Source: Apricaphanius iberus (taxonomy: Eukaryota > Chordata > Actinopteri > Cyprinodontiformes > Aphaniidae). Taken from it: DNA of 64,000 bases. Both the position numbers and the translations under genes were made by a program. The stretch lies in the NCBI GenBank assembly GCA_028564705.1, contig JAPXFQ010001529.1, positions 5,001-69,000 on the forward strand, read 5' to 3'. This document shows, one piece after another, positions 45,830 to 58,505 of this stretch (the first letter of the stretch is position 1; each line of letters opens with the position of its first letter). The notes beneath the pieces are model-generated. The model was not told the origin of the DNA and ran no database searches. It saw only the letters and a program-made list of their open reading frames with translations.

Positions 45830-48710
45830 GAGATTAAAGTTGGTCACCCCACCTGCAGCGCTGACATTTATCATTCCCAGACTTTATCCGGACATCATGA
45901 GTAAACATTATGTATCTGAAATATTAGAAATATTCTACTTTGCATAATGCGTTTAGCTTTCGCTTACTAAGCAATCTGACAAAAATCTATTTTTCTGCTT
46001 TATTCTTTCGGGACAAATATCATTTAGCCATAAGTTGCAAATACATTAGAAAATGTTTATACACAGAAACCACAGTAACATGATCAAGTTTGGGATTTAA
46101 CCAGAAGGATCATAACCAAAGTGGTTGTTATCCAGTTCGGCTGATACAGTGAAGGGAAATAAGTATTTATAAACAGGCAGAGGTGCCTCTAATAAAGCAC
46201 AGGGTAGTATGGAGTACAAAAAGTGCCACAAAGTAATCTCTAAATGTTTTTAAAAATCAGTTATACATGCCATTTGGTAGGATTTTATTAAACTAATGTA
46301 TCCCTAATCATTCATATATGTTATTAATATACAGTCAGAGATGTGGAAAGTAGTGCAAAAAGTTCCACAACTTTTATTTAATAGCTTATGATTTGTATAT
46401 GTCATATAGTGTCATTTCAATGAATGAATGAATGTAATAGCACTGCATTTAAACCACCACTGTGGTCCTTCATGTATAACAACTGAATGCTAGTCTGCAC
46501 AGCTTATGCACAAACGGGAAATAGTTCTCAATGATGGAGTTGTTTGATTATATATTTAAGTCATTTATATCTATGTGTTGTCAATTTAAGTTAATCGGAC
46601 ATTTAGGTAATACCTTGGTTATTTATTCACTTATGTAATTGTGGTACCAATGGTAGCCAGCTATGGATCAGGAGTATTTCCCTGGTCGTCCTGTTAGCTA
46701 TGTGTAACCAGTGAGGGGGTTCTTGACAGAAAACAGTATAGTTAAAGTACAATAATTATTGAATTTGATAAGAAAGGCCTTTATGAAATCTTGTATATTG
46801 GATTGTTTACATGTAGTCATTATTATTGGGATTGAAGGGATATAGCATGGTAACTACTGAAAGCTGACTGGTAAATGATCAGCACTGAGGATTCTGGTTA
46901 AACATGTTAGCCAAAATTCAAAGACCTTGTTTTGTCATATATGAAATATCAAAGTCCAAACAGCAGCAGAATGATCAAACATGCCGCTGTGACGGTCAGC
47001 CTCTGTTTGCAGAGCGTCAGTGTGTAAACAGCTCTCTGGTACTGGTTCTTTGGTTTTAACAGCCCCACTCACCCCAGGCGTAACACTGCTATAATAGTAG
47101 AAAACAATGGTATAATGTGTTGTTTTTGTGTGCTTGTTAGGTCCATATAGCAATGCTGTGCTCAGCTTACATGATGAGCAGCTGTCACAGATCCTAGCTG
47201 ATGTCTTTCTGGCCCATCTGTCATCTGGTTCCAGTCCTCCCAGTCTTCTTCTCTGCTGGGCTCCAGTTCAGACTTCTAACACACTTTGTTTTGTGCGTAC
47301 AACTACGAGAGGTCAAGTTGGAGGATCGCACAGAGAAATTGGATTGGAGGTTTTAAGTTGCTGCCATTTTGGTTTCCAGTGTTATGGACGCTGACTTGGT
47401 AAGCAATTAGCAAAATCAGTGCTTAGAGGAGGCTTTCTCTGTTACCTGCATCACCACATAATACCTTAATCCACTGGGCCATATGCTGCCACTGCTGTGG
47501 ACTCTCCAGCATGACTCACAGTCCCCCACATGCGCAGGTACAGAGAACACCTGGAAGTTCACGTCAACACCCGCGTTACATATCAGAGCCATGGGAAGTC
47601 ATGGTGAATACACAGACGGAGTTTAAGGTGTCTGGAGGTGCAGATCAGTCTCACCTGGTAGCTACCTGGCCTGCCATTACAGCTAAACGAGCTCATCAGT
47701 GACTGAAGCACCAGAAGATATCAGGAGCTTCAGCCACTTGGAGCAATGTGTGTGTGTGTGTGTGTGGGAAACAAAGAACGAGTACCATCCATTGTTTCTG
47801 AAGGTTTACTCTCAATAAGGTGCATTCATCTGTATTTTCAGGATTTAAAAATGTTTGACCAGAACAGTTCACATAATTATGATTGGCTTACAGGTATAAA
47901 ATAGAGCCTTCTGATGTCTCATCAGAGGAGCTTTCTATAATCTACTCATGTCCATATTCTACTTTTACATCTATTATGAACTAGAGGGATTCAGCTCACA
48001 AAAAGAACCAATTCCTCTAAAATGTATAGAATTATTTATGATCACGAGCTGAAAAACATACTGACCTGTTCTAATCCCAGTCTGATTGCTTATAGTGCTG
48101 CAGCTGCTGGGCTGGATGTGATTTTTCTAGAGGCATGCCTAGATGGATGGGTGGTGTCACCTGGCCTGGGCATTCCTCGCTCTACCCCCAAACATTCCCA
48201 TTAAAGCCCAAATGTTTTTTCACCCCAGAAGAAGAAGTTCACATTACCTGAGCTGCCCTAGAACATTTCTGAAGAAAGCTGTTCCAATCAGCCAGACAGT
48301 CTTTCCTGTATGTGAGAGAAAGTGTGGAAGGCTTCTTTCAGCCAGCTGAATGGCAGTACACAGCAATGGAGGTGTGCTCCATATAACCAGAGAAAAGTAT
48401 CCCTAATTTCTTTATGTTTTTACATCCTAAGAACCAGACCTCTTCTGTTGAGTTGAACAGGAGCTTCATCAGAGAGTGGAAGAGTAAAAGTTTGCTTTGG
48501 TCTTTGGCTCCTGTTTTGTTCACCATTTATGCACCAGACCATGACCACATATTTTACCGTGTGTAGAACATAACGGTAGAATAGTTACCAAGTGGAGGAC
48601 AAAAGAAAACTGATCAGAACTAAAAACTTAGATGAACACGTTCTAATGAAGTCTTTTGAATTATCACCCATTTAGAATGATCAGGAATCATGATGTTGGT
48701 GTGACCACAC
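45830..48710. other. prom1 intron 1, left part; no further exon seen
   Basis: AT-rich DNA with a short GT microsatellite near 47748-47766. No prominin-like segment, RNA or repeat family was recognised. Confidence 0.5.
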
Positions 48711-48712
48711 TA

Positions 48713-49198
48713 TCCCTGCACCCGAATTCTTAGTATGTCCTACATGCTACATAGTAGCTACTACTTGCCTGCTGATGCAGTAAATACTGCGTATCAAACC
48801 AGCGAGTAGTAGGTATGAAATCAGACGTACTTGTTTTTACGTTACATCGCCTGTGTTCCCGTTAAACATTAATTATCATCTTAAATGTTTAATCAGTTGT
48901 CAAAAAACTATTTAACTAATCAGTAACATTGCTACACTTTTACATTTGTACGCTGGAATTGTGGCGGCGTCAATGGTTGATAGTTCCTCAGTAGCCGAGG
49001 TCACTCTTCTTCTACGATTTAGGGGCTTCCGCTGCATTGTGGGATAGCGTAGCGTACATCAGCTGCTTACTGTGGCGGTAGAACACACCCGGGAACTTTA
49101 TGCCTACTACTCTGATCCATACTAGCGATTCGGATCTACTACATTGCTCGCATACTGCTTTTCCCCTGCTACGTAGTAGAGTTATTAGGATGCAGGGA
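48713..49198. mobile_element. MITE-like element, about 486 bp
   Basis: Begins TCCCTGCACCCGAATTCTTA and ends TAATAACTC..-type sequence closing in GATGCAGGGA, i.e. inverted TCCCTGCA(C/T)CC ends. Subterminal bases also match in inverted form (GCTACATAGTAGCTACTACT against CTGCTACGTAGTAG). No ORF or clear target duplication was found. Confidence 0.45.
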
Positions 49199-49887
49199 AT
49201 TTCTGTCTTTCAATCTGTGTTATGTTTGATGGGTAGCACTGATGCAATAATCCCAGCCTGGGGTCTGCATGGATGTTCCCTCTGGGTACTCCAGCTTCCT
49301 CCCACAGTCACTAAGCATGACAGATAGTAACTTTTTACTCACTCTAAACTGTCCTGACAGGCTGTCCAGGATGAACCTCACCAGCTGCTGTACATGCATC
49401 CAGAGCAGAAGCAATAAAAAAAACAGAGAAAAACCCTGGAAGACCTCAGAAATATCAAGACCATTTAAACCATATCAGTTCAATATGAACCATAAATGTG
49501 AGTATGAAGATCAGTTAGATCTAAAAGACAGTGTAAGAAAACTTCAAGTTTATTTCCTCTATTTCACTAAAGAACAAGAGGAAAAGAAGCTAGAATATAA
49601 GGACTGATTTCTCTGTTTTTGGCTCAGGATTTGTTATCAGTGAAAGCAAACTCTTAACTATCTAATAATGTCGATATTACTGCTGAAAGCTGCAGGACTT
49701 GGTGGAACACAGATGGATGAATGTATGGATTGAATGTGATCATAGCCTTAAAAAAGGTTCAGAAAAAGACAAAAACATATAACAGATTGTTTAAGTATTA
49801 ATACTGTCTAGTTTATTCTGTTCAGAGGAATAGATTCATATGTTTGAAAGCATGACCAAATTCATTAGACATTTCCTCTTTTAAATT

Positions 49888-50008
49888 CATTTAAAAAAAC
49901 GCTTTATTGATCCCAGAGGTAAAATAAGTGTTGTTGTAGTTCATACTAATTCCTTCTTCCAGGAGTTGTTGTAGATCATGATGGCTGTGGGCAGGAAGGA
50001 TTTCTAGG
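49888..50008 (-). repeat. Rex1/CR1-type LINE fragment
   Basis: CGCTTTATTGATCCCAGAGG and then TTCCTTCTTCCAGGAGTTGT, GATCATGATGGCTGTGGGCA are typical of the 3' portion of a CR1/Rex1-group LINE in antisense. Coding content is minimal. Confidence 0.5.
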
Positions 50009-50366
50009 AGCCGGGCGTAGCACCAAATTCTGGGCCCTGTACAATGTGACATTTTTTTTAAGAAAAAAACATAAATAAGGTTTTAAGCAACAATCAGACC
50101 TGAATGTATTGATGAGTATTTCTGTCATTCACCCCATGAATTGACGCATTTGGCCAAATCTTTCTCATATCTTTAACACATGAAGCTACATCTCGTCTCA
50201 TGGTTATAAGTTAGTAAATGCTGTGCCTACTAGCAGGCTAATTAAACATTGTATTGTAATAACTCTTCTTGTAAAGTGCCTTGAGATGACATCTGTTGTG
50301 AAATGGCACTATATAAATAAACTGAATTGAAATTGAATTACACTGGCTAACATGACCTAATACAAC

Positions 50367-50403
<37 letters not shown>

Positions 50404-51135
50404 GCCTTTATTTGTCCCCCGATGGGGCAATTGGTTTTGCAGCAGTAGGGGAACACAAACTTACAAAAAATGCAGAAACACAAATACACACAGTTAAAAT
50501 AGCATAAAAACACCTAATCAAATAATAATGTATAGCTACCTTTTCCTCTTGGTATTTAAAAGAGAGACAGCAGAAGGAACAAAGGAGTGTTTGAGTCTGT
50601 TTGTTTTAGCAAATGGGAGTCTGAGCAGTGAAGCTGATGGTAGAAACTGAAACTGTTGATGTAAAGGATGAGAAGAGTCGGACAAGATGGAGTTTGCTTT
50701 CTTGAGCAGCTGTTTGTTGTAGATATCTTGTAAAGTTTCTTGTGGAAGCCCAATGATTTTACTGCTAACACTAACAACCTTGTTCAGTAAGTTCTTCTCT
50801 TTTACTCTCAAGGATCGGAACCAACAAATAAAGGAGAACGTAACAACAGACTCAATAAAAGAACGATAAAACATAGTCATCAAAGTAGAGTCAACCTGGA
50901 ATTTAGAAAGTTTTCTAAGAAAAAAAAGACGCTGCTGGCTTTTCTTATAAATCAAGTCAGTATTTTTCTCGAATGTCAGCTTGTTGTCGAGAAAAGTGCC
51001 TAAGTACTTATAAAACTCTACAGATTCGATTGTCTGACCATCAATCACTGTGATGTCAGAGGAAGGCTGAACACGTCTGAAATCAATGCACATGTCCTTT
51101 GTCTTTAAAACGTTTAAGGATAAAAAAGATTGCTG
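50367..51135 (-). pseudogene. CR1/Rex1-group LINE, 3' end with ATTG tail
   Basis: Minus-strand frame 51093-50536 is open for 185 codons: TKDMCIDFRR, VEFYKYLGTFLDNKL, YKKSQQRLFFLRKLSKFQVD, the usual post-RT region, and a C-terminal LPFAKTNRLKHSFVPSAVSL. The 3' end runs into a (ATTG)n tail at 50402-50367, as in elements whose 3' repeat primes integration. The 5' part is missing. The open frame suggests moderate age. Confidence 0.82.
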
Positions 51136-52690
51136 ACTCAGTGCTGATTAGCGTCTATGAAGTCGACAACTAAACGTTAGCTGGCCTATAGTTTAGTTGT
51201 CTTTATGCTTACAGCCACAAAGCTTGGTTGGCTTCTAGCTAAGCTAAAGGCTTCACATATGTAGGCTACACACCTTAAATTTAATGGGACTTTGAAAAAC
51301 AACGAGTAGGGTTGTCCTGATCAGGTTTTTTTTTGCCCTCAAGTCTGAGTCCAAGTTATTTGATTTTGATTATCTGCCGATACCAATCAGATACTTATAT
51401 CAGAAATGCATAAAAAAAGGATAAAGAAGAGCGAAGAAACTGATCCAGGATGTTTTACTTTTTATTCACCTTATTTTAACATTTAGTAATTCTGTTAAAA
51501 ACAGAGCACTTCTGTGGCTTAAACTATTAAGTAATAAATAAGTAATTATTAACTTTTTGACTTTAGTGCAAAAGTCGCTTATACATAAAAAAGTCTTTAA
51601 AAAATAGTAGCCTACCTCAGCTTAAATAAATGTAATAATTAGAATGTATATACATATCAGGGGTCATGTAAACTTTATGTTTTCTGGATTTGACCAGTTT
51701 ATTAGAACGGTGACAGAGAAATCTGAAGGCTGTCGGTCATTTTTACAGATTCATATGAACTGACTACATGTCGCAAATGCGCAGATATTTCCAACTTGAC
51801 GCACAGATTCCAGGTAAATAAATCAACTAACTAAGGATTCCTGGACACTTTAAACAAGGCATATGGCTGACTGGGAGCTTACTGCAGGTTTCTCTGAGAC
51901 ACTTCGGAGTGTGACTGCAGCCTTTCCGGTTGGTCAGACGCGCTACGATGTGCCAAACACCTGCTGCTGCTTCTTTCCTACCGCGGATTGTTCTGCAGTT
52001 GAAGCGTATTTTACGGTTCCGGAAACTGTTTGTTCAGACTCTTGTAGACTTCTGATCAGTTTAATTGGAGAACTGTTTCCTCACTTTAAAACTTGGACTG
52101 AAGCAACGCGTAATTACAGTCTCCAGTGCGGCAACGCGTAGATACAGAATCCAGAAATACAACTGAACCCCCATGAGAAGTCATCTGTCCCAGGCAAAAA
52201 TCCTAAACCTGATGACAAAAACCTCCGCAGCAATCAGACACTGTTTGATTACACACAGACATGCATTAAGGTTCAATGTGGAGCAGGAACCGCAGCAGGT
52301 GGATTCTAACTGCAACTGTTTAAACTCACCTTATTAAGTAGCTCCATGTTCAGCTTGTTTAGATCGCATATTATTTAAAGTGAATAAAAGATAAATGCTA
52401 TTGAAGAGGAGTAGAGATAGACAATAGCCCCACCCACGAGGAATAAAAAAAACTGACAGGTACATAAGGTATGAGTCCTGATTGGGAGGTAACATCCCTA
52501 ACAACGAGCAAACTAGTTCACCTCTCTGAAAGAAACAGTCAACAGTTGTTTCCCTTCATTCTGCCTTCTTTCGTTTTCTTCCCTCCTTTTCTTCTTTTGA
52601 TGACCTGATTTGTTCTTTTTGGGCAGCATGATGACTTGCATTAAGGTTATTCTAATCTTGCTGGTCTGAGCTCCAGTGTTACCAACTGTC
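51136..52690. other. prom1 intron 1 segment with an unidentified 92-codon ORF
   Basis: Positions 51863-52141 carry an open frame starting MADWELTAGFSETLRS, Cys-rich in the middle (NTCCCFF). I do not recognise it and splice or codon evidence is absent. Treat as unassigned. Confidence 0.35.
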
Positions 52691-53215
52691 TCTGATAGAA
52701 AGTAGCTGAATTTGACCCAGAAAGTCGCTGGATGTCGCTAGATGACGTTACACGCTACTGCACATGTCAAAGAGGAAGTTCGGTTTTTTTAAACCTGAAC
52801 CGTAAAGCCTAGTTTACACTTTTCTGTTTTGACAAATATGGATTGACGCAGCACCTTATAGGGCTCTCCGTTAACTATCCAAGAATGGGCTGAGTAGAGC
52901 CCTATTTTTTAACTATCCGTCTCCGTAAACAGAGAACGTATGGTTCTGATTGGTCAGTTCAGCAACAGCCACAGATCCCTTCACTAGAACGGAGCTCTAC
53001 ACTATAGGCTCTAATTAACCAAAAACTAAACTGCAATGGTAGGCAGACCCACCATGAAATGTTAGCACCCCCTGCTGTCCTGGCCGGTAATTGTTTTGCT
53101 GAAAAATCAACGGAGAACAGAGAAAGAAACTGAGTACTATAAATTAAAAATGTCTCCAACTAAACGTCTGCGTTTCTTTTGGAGAAGTATAAGCTACGCT
53201 TACGTTTTGGCAAAT

Positions 53216-54345
53216 ATTTCGTTCATTAACTCACCGTGACAAGTTTGAAACCAATGGGAGTCCTTCAGGAGAAGTTTATATCCAGTCGCGATCAGTGTAT
53301 ATCCATGTAATGGGAGTCAATCAGGGCAGGAGATTTGCCGCCTGTAATAAGGTTTTATCTGCCCCCAAACTCTTCCATTTAACCAGGTTTTGTTATTAAT
53401 ATTTGGCAGGACTCGCCTGAGTTCAGAACATCATGGAAGTGCTTATTATTTTGGGTCTGGGGTGATTTAGAGGCAAAAATACAACTACACTATCATGTGA
53501 TCACAATGACATCACTGCCGTGCTCCATCTGAGTAATCTGAGCAGGACCTTCACTCTGTGCTCTACAGTGGTTGGCTAGACCAAGGGTCTGCAAACATTA
53601 CCATCACAAGAGACGTTTTGTGCTCGATCCAGCTGAATAAAACTCACTCAGAGCCGCAAATGTTACATGACCTTTAGAAAAACTTACATTTCATATATCT
53701 TTTTTTGATAAGCATCAACTAGAGTAAAATGTGTTGTTATTCATAAAGAGCCACCATTTTATTTCTGTTCTTAGGTTTTTGAAATCAAGATAAAACATAA
53801 AAAGAGGATGGGTTCTTTTTCTTCTGAGTTTTAGAAATTTGTGGAAAAATTATGTAAAAATCCACATAGTTTCAAACCTAATGACCAGAAAACTCGATCT
53901 CAAAAATATTACATTTAGTGTTGTTCTGTCATGGAAATTAAAATAAATTATTGAATGAAAGAAAACAAAACACCTGTTAAAACTTGGATTTGTTATTGAA
54001 TAAAGCCAAACATTATTTGGTTTGTTATTATTTATTTTTGCCAAATGTTTCTGAGAGCCATTGTGGAAGGTCTAAAGAGCCACTTGTGGCTCCGGAGCCA
54101 CAGGTTGCAGACCCCTGACTTAGACCGAACTTGCTACTGCATACATCAACCTGATTCATGTTTGCTTGGTTCTAAATTACACTGACCAAATGACCAATTG
54201 GATTAAGTTCAGCTTCTACAGGTTTCCTTTCTGCAGCCTACAGACTACAGCTGTAATGGTGTACGACCTCAACGTCTCTGTGATACACCCCGGTTTGTGT
54301 AAATTAAAATCAGTTACATTAAAAGCCTGTAAAAACCCCAGAAGC
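53216..54345. repeat. Unclassified repeat, copy A, interrupted by an insertion
   Basis: Matches copy B at about 62715-63285 across shared phrases such as GGGAGTC.TTC.GGAGAAGTT, CCTGTAATAAG, TTTTGTTATTAAT, ATGACATCACTGC and GACCAATTGGATTAAG. The similarity is broken by 53582-54117, which is absent from copy B. No coding content is recognised. The superfamily is unknown to me. Confidence 0.7.
53582..54117. mobile_element. hAT-like non-autonomous element nested in repeat copy A
   Basis: Begins CAAGGGTCTGCAAAC and ends in the reverse complement of CAGGGGTCTGCAACC, the classic hAT-type terminus. Flanking 8-mers are GGCTAGAC and ACTTAGAC (6 of 8 bases agree), consistent with a decayed 8-bp target duplication. 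Length 536 bp. Interior has no transposase. Confidence 0.72.
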
Positions 54346-55394
54346 TTATACTACAGCAACTCTCAAGGGAATATCACTAATAATTCATAACAAAACATGG
54401 TCAAATGAAGGAGTTTTGGGAAGATATTACAGCCGGTAAATCTCCTGACCGGATTGACTCCTATTATATGGATATACGCTGATCAGACTGGTAATAAACT
54501 TCTCCTCAGGGACTCCAAGTGGCTCCCAAGTTGTCTAGGTGAGTAAATGAATGTAATATTTGCTACAAATAAGGTCCAGTTGAAAAAAAAGAACATTCCT
54601 TTTAATGACATAATTACGTCACACTGACGTGAAACATCATCAATAATGTGGCGGTCTTTATTTTCTCCTTCAACATTAAATCCAAATAAAACCAGTCTGC
54701 TTGGACATATAAAAACAAAATCACCTATAGAGCAGAAAAAAGGAAGCCTCAAAAGGTCAAGAAAAAAATGCTGAAACAATGGGGAAAAAGAACTGGTTGG
54801 TGTTATAACATTCAAAGGAAAGTTGGTGTAATGGGGAAAACAAAACAGAAAAGAGGAAATGATTATATCTAGATTAGGATTAGGATAACTTTTTGTACTC
54901 ACCATACATTTCAAACTTTCTTCAACACACCACAGGTGCACAGATGGAGCGCAGTTACAGACAAGTTTGTTCAAAGTGCAAAACAATATTCTGTGGCTCA
55001 TAAAATAAATATCAGTCTTATATACCTGCAGATTTTTATTTTTATTTAATTGTAAAAATGAAACAAATTAATTTGTAACTGGTTAAAATCAGCACCCTCT
55101 CTCTGTATGGCGCTGGGTGAAATGAGCTGCATACACGTGCAGATCATTTTCTCACTGCAAGAAAGTCAGTAGGTTTCCATGCACATCTAAATCGAGCTTT
55201 TTGGAGTAATCAGAATAAGGGCTACCCCCCTGCTAAGAGCCAAGTCCCAGTTTACATGTCAGTCAGAAAATAGAATTATTAAATGAAGTACTTTTAACTC
55301 CCTTGCGACAGATGGCAACATGCGCCCCTACATATTAGCCTTATAGTGGTTAGCTTTCAGCTGCACTCAGGCAGTAACCAGAAGCTTGTGGGAG

Positions 55395-56605
55395 TGAAGC
55401 ATCCATCCATCCATCTTCTTCCGCGTATCCGGAGTCGGGTCGCAGGTGCAGTAACTTAAGCAAGGAGACCCAGACTTCCCTCTCCCGGGCAACTGGCTCC
55501 TCTCGATGTGGAGGAGCAGCGGCTCTACTCTGAGCTCCCTCTGGATGACCGAGCTTCTCACCCTATCTCTAAGTGAGAGCCCAGCCACTCTACGGAGGAA
55601 ACTCATTTCAGGCGCCTGTATCCGTGATCTCGTTCTTTCGGTCACCACCCAGCTTTCATGACCATAGATGAGGGTAGGAACGTAGATCGACCGGTGAAGA
55701 GAGAGCTTTGCCTTTTGGCTCAGCTCTCTTTTCACCAAGACAGACCGGTACAGCGCCCGCATAACTGCAGACGCCCTACCAATCCGTCATCGATCTCCCA
55801 CTCCATTTTTCCCTTATTCGTCAACAAGACCCCCAGATACCTAAACTCCTCCACTTGAGGAAGGACCTCATCCCTGACCCTGAGAAGGCACTCTACCCTT
55901 TTCCGGCTCAAGACCATGGTCTCTTATTTGGAGGTGATGATCCCCATCCCAGCCGCTTCACACTCGGCCGCGAACTGCTCCAGCGAAAGCTGTAGATCCC
56001 GTTCAGATGAGGCCAACAAGACCACATCATCTGCGAAAATCAGAGACCCGATCCTGAGTTCACCAAAACGGATCCCCTCAACACCTTTGCTGCACCTAGA
56101 AATCCTGTCCATAAATGTTATGAACAGGACCGGTGATAAAGGGCAACCTTGGCGGAGTCCAACTCTCACGGGGAACGAGTCTGACTTACTGCCGGAAATG
56201 CGAACCAAACTCTGACACCGGTCATACAGGGACCTAACAGCCCGTATCAAAGGGCCTGGTACCCCTGACTCCCAGAGTACCCCCCACAGGACTCCCTGAG
56301 GGACACGGTCGGACGCCGCCTCCAAGTCCACAAAACACATGTAAACCGGTTGGGCGAACTCCCACGTACCCTCCAGGACCCTGCCGAGGGTGTAGAGCTG
56401 GTCCAGTGTTCCACGGCCAGGACGAAAACCGCATTGTTCCTCCTGAATCTGAGGTTCGACTATCCGTCGGACCCTCCTCTCCAGAACCCCAGAATAGACC
56501 TTACCAGGGAGGCTCAGAAGTGTGATCCCCCTGTAGTTGGAACACACTCTGTGGTCCCCCTTTTTAAAAAGGGGGAGGGAGCCAGACAGACCTGACAGGC
56601 CCAAA
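55395..56605 (-). pseudogene. Non-LTR retrotransposon, 3' segment (RT and C terminus)
   Basis: Minus strand reads FKKGDHRVCSNYRGITLLSL, EEQCGFRPGRGTLDQLYTL, VGLRQGCPLSPVLFITFMDR, the catalytic SLIFADDVVLLASSERDLQ, then MVLSRKRVECLLRV, VEEFRYLGVLLTNKGKMEWE and finally LSLHRSIYVPTLIYGHESWV and LRRVAGLSLRDRVRSSV. The 3' end includes CATCCATCCATCCATCTTCT in antisense (55399 on). Several frame breaks mean it is inactive. The clade is probably RTE-related (Rex3-like), which I cannot confirm. It joins an inverted 5' segment at about 56605. Confidence 0.85.
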
Positions 56606-57362
56606 TGTGTTGTGAGGGTCTGCTGGGAACGTCTGGCGGAGTCTCAACTCTCACCTCCGGCAGAACTTCAAACACGTCCCGGGGGAGGCGGGGGACATTG
56701 AGTCCGAGTGGGCCATGTTCAGTGCCTCCATTGTCGAAGCGGCTGACCGTAGTTGTGGCCGTAAAGTAGTCGGTGCCTGTCGCGGCGGCAACCTATCGGG
56801 CCTTTTTGGCCTGTGGGACTCCGGAAGCAGCAGCTGATAGCTACCGGCAGGCCAAGCGGAGTGCGGCTCGGATGGTCGCTGAGGCAAAAACTCGGGCGTG
56901 GGAGGAGTTTGGAGAGACCATGGAGAACGAATTCCGTATGGCTTCGAAGCGATTCTGGTCCACCATCCGGCGTCTCGGGGGGGGAGGGGGTGGTGGTGTG
57001 GGGGGGGGGGGGGGGGTTAGCGGTCTGCCACCAGCACTGTTTACAGTGGGGGCGGTGTGCTGCTGACCTCAACGCGGGACGTTTTGGGTCGGTGGATGGA
57101 ATACTTCGAAGACCTCCTCAATCCCACCGACACGCCTTCCTGTTTGGAAGCAGAGTCTGAGGACTCTGGGACGGGCTCTCCAATCTCTGGTGCTGAAGTC
57201 ACCGAGGTTGTTAAAAAGCTCCTTGGTGGCAAGGCACCAGGGGTGGATGAGATTCGACTGGAGTTCTTCAAGGCTCATGATGCTGTAGGGTTGTGTTGGT
57301 TAGCGTGGCTCTGCAGTATTGCGTGGACATCGGGGGCAGTTCCCTTGGATTGGAGTGAAGCA
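56606..57362 (+). pseudogene. Inverted 5' segment of the same non-LTR retrotransposon
   Basis: Plus strand encodes AFLACGTPEAAADSYRQAKR, SAARMVAEAKTRAWEEFGE, then a G-rich interruption (56980-57016), LTSTRDVLGRWMEYFEDLLN, GAEVTEVVKKLLGGKAPGVD and SGAVPLDWS. In the intact protein, the last of these directly precedes FKKGD, where the minus-strand segment begins. Its start abuts that segment head to head. Confidence 0.82.
56978..57016. repeat. G-rich low-complexity tract
   Basis: Runs of G separated by T/A (GGGGGGGAGGGGGTGG and a run of 16 G at 57001-57016). It could form a G-quadruplex and may be prone to base-count error. Confidence 0.8.
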
Positions 57363-58505
57363 GATGGAGGTAAATCCTACCTTGAGAACAGGATCTTCTG
57401 TGTGTAGATTAGCCAGTTCTCATCACAAAACACAGAAATCAAATGCGGGGTCCCCCAGGGCTCCATCCTCGGGCCCCTCCTATTTAACATCTACATGCTC
57501 CTACTAAGCCAGATTATAACCACCAATACTATTTACTACCACAACTATGCTGATGACACTCAGCTTTATATCTCAATGTCACCAGGTGATGTTGAACCCG
57601 TCCAAACCCTTAATAAATGCATTGAGCAAATTAACAGCTCGATGTCGCATAATTTCCTCCAACTGAACAAAAACAAAACTGAAGTACTTATACTTGGACC
57701 CAAAAAAGATAGACTAAATACCAGTAATCAGCTTAAACAGGCTAGAAACTACCCACCAGGCCAGAAATCTAGGTGTAATAATGGACTCAGACCAGAACCT
57801 CCAGGGTCACATAAAGGCAATAACAAGGCCAGCTTTCTATCACCTGAAGAACATTTCTAGGATTAAAGGACTGATGACACAAGGAGACCTAGAAAAACTC
57901 ATCCACGCATTTATCTTTAGCCGCCTTGATTACTGTAACAATATCTTCACAGGTTTGCCTTAAAAAATCAGACAGCTGCAGCTGATCCAGAACGCTGCTG
58001 CTCGTGTTCTCACTAGAACCAGGAAGGTAGAACACATCATCCCAGTTCTAAAGTCCTTCCACTGGCTCCCTGTAGCTAAGAGAATAGACTTCAAAGTGCT
58101 TTTATTAGTTTATAAATCATTGAATGTTTTACTGATCGTCCGTAGAACCAGAACCAAACATGGAGAAGCAGCTTTCAGTTTCTATGCTCCTCATATCTGG
58201 AACAAACTACCAGGAGAATGCAAAGCTGCAGAGACACTGAACTATTTTAAATCTAAAATTAAAACTTACCTAATTAGACTCGCTTATGAGTAACTGATCC
58301 TATTGCTTTTTACTTGCTTGTTTTAATTTTTTTTTCTAATTATTGTCTTCATTATTGTTTTATTGTAAATGCTTTCTTATATTTTAATCTTCAAAGTGAT
58401 TTATGCTCTCTTTTCTGTGTTCTAATTTTAATGATGTAAAGCACCTTGGATTGCCTTGTGTTAAAAGTGTGCTATACAAATAAAATTGCCTGGCGTTGCC
58501 TTAAA
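57363..58505 (+). pseudogene. L2 LINE, 3' part
   Basis: Encodes [31 protein letters not shown], the catalytic [19 protein letters not shown] (YADD at 57547-57558), [20 protein letters not shown] and later LIHAFIFSRLDYCNNIFTGL, HGEAAFSFYAPHIWNKLPGE and TYLIRLAYE before a stop. The 3' UTR has GTAAAGCACCTTGGATTGCC and GTGCTATACAAATAAAATTG, the standard L2 tail. There are stops and frameshifts. The same family is present in reverse at 44791-45094. Confidence 0.9.

Noticed and set aside
45347..45874. 175-codon minus-strand frame opposite prom1 exon 1
   Set aside because: Antisense shadow of a GC-rich coding exon; no similarity recognised.
47128..47394. 88-codon plus-strand frame as prom1 exon 2
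   Set aside because: Lacks the expected first membrane span and Cys-rich loop of prominins, and no acceptor in the right phase fits.
51863..52141. 92-codon plus-strand frame in prom1 intron 1 as a novel gene
   Set aside because: Short, no similarity recognised, no splice or regulatory context, and located among repeats.
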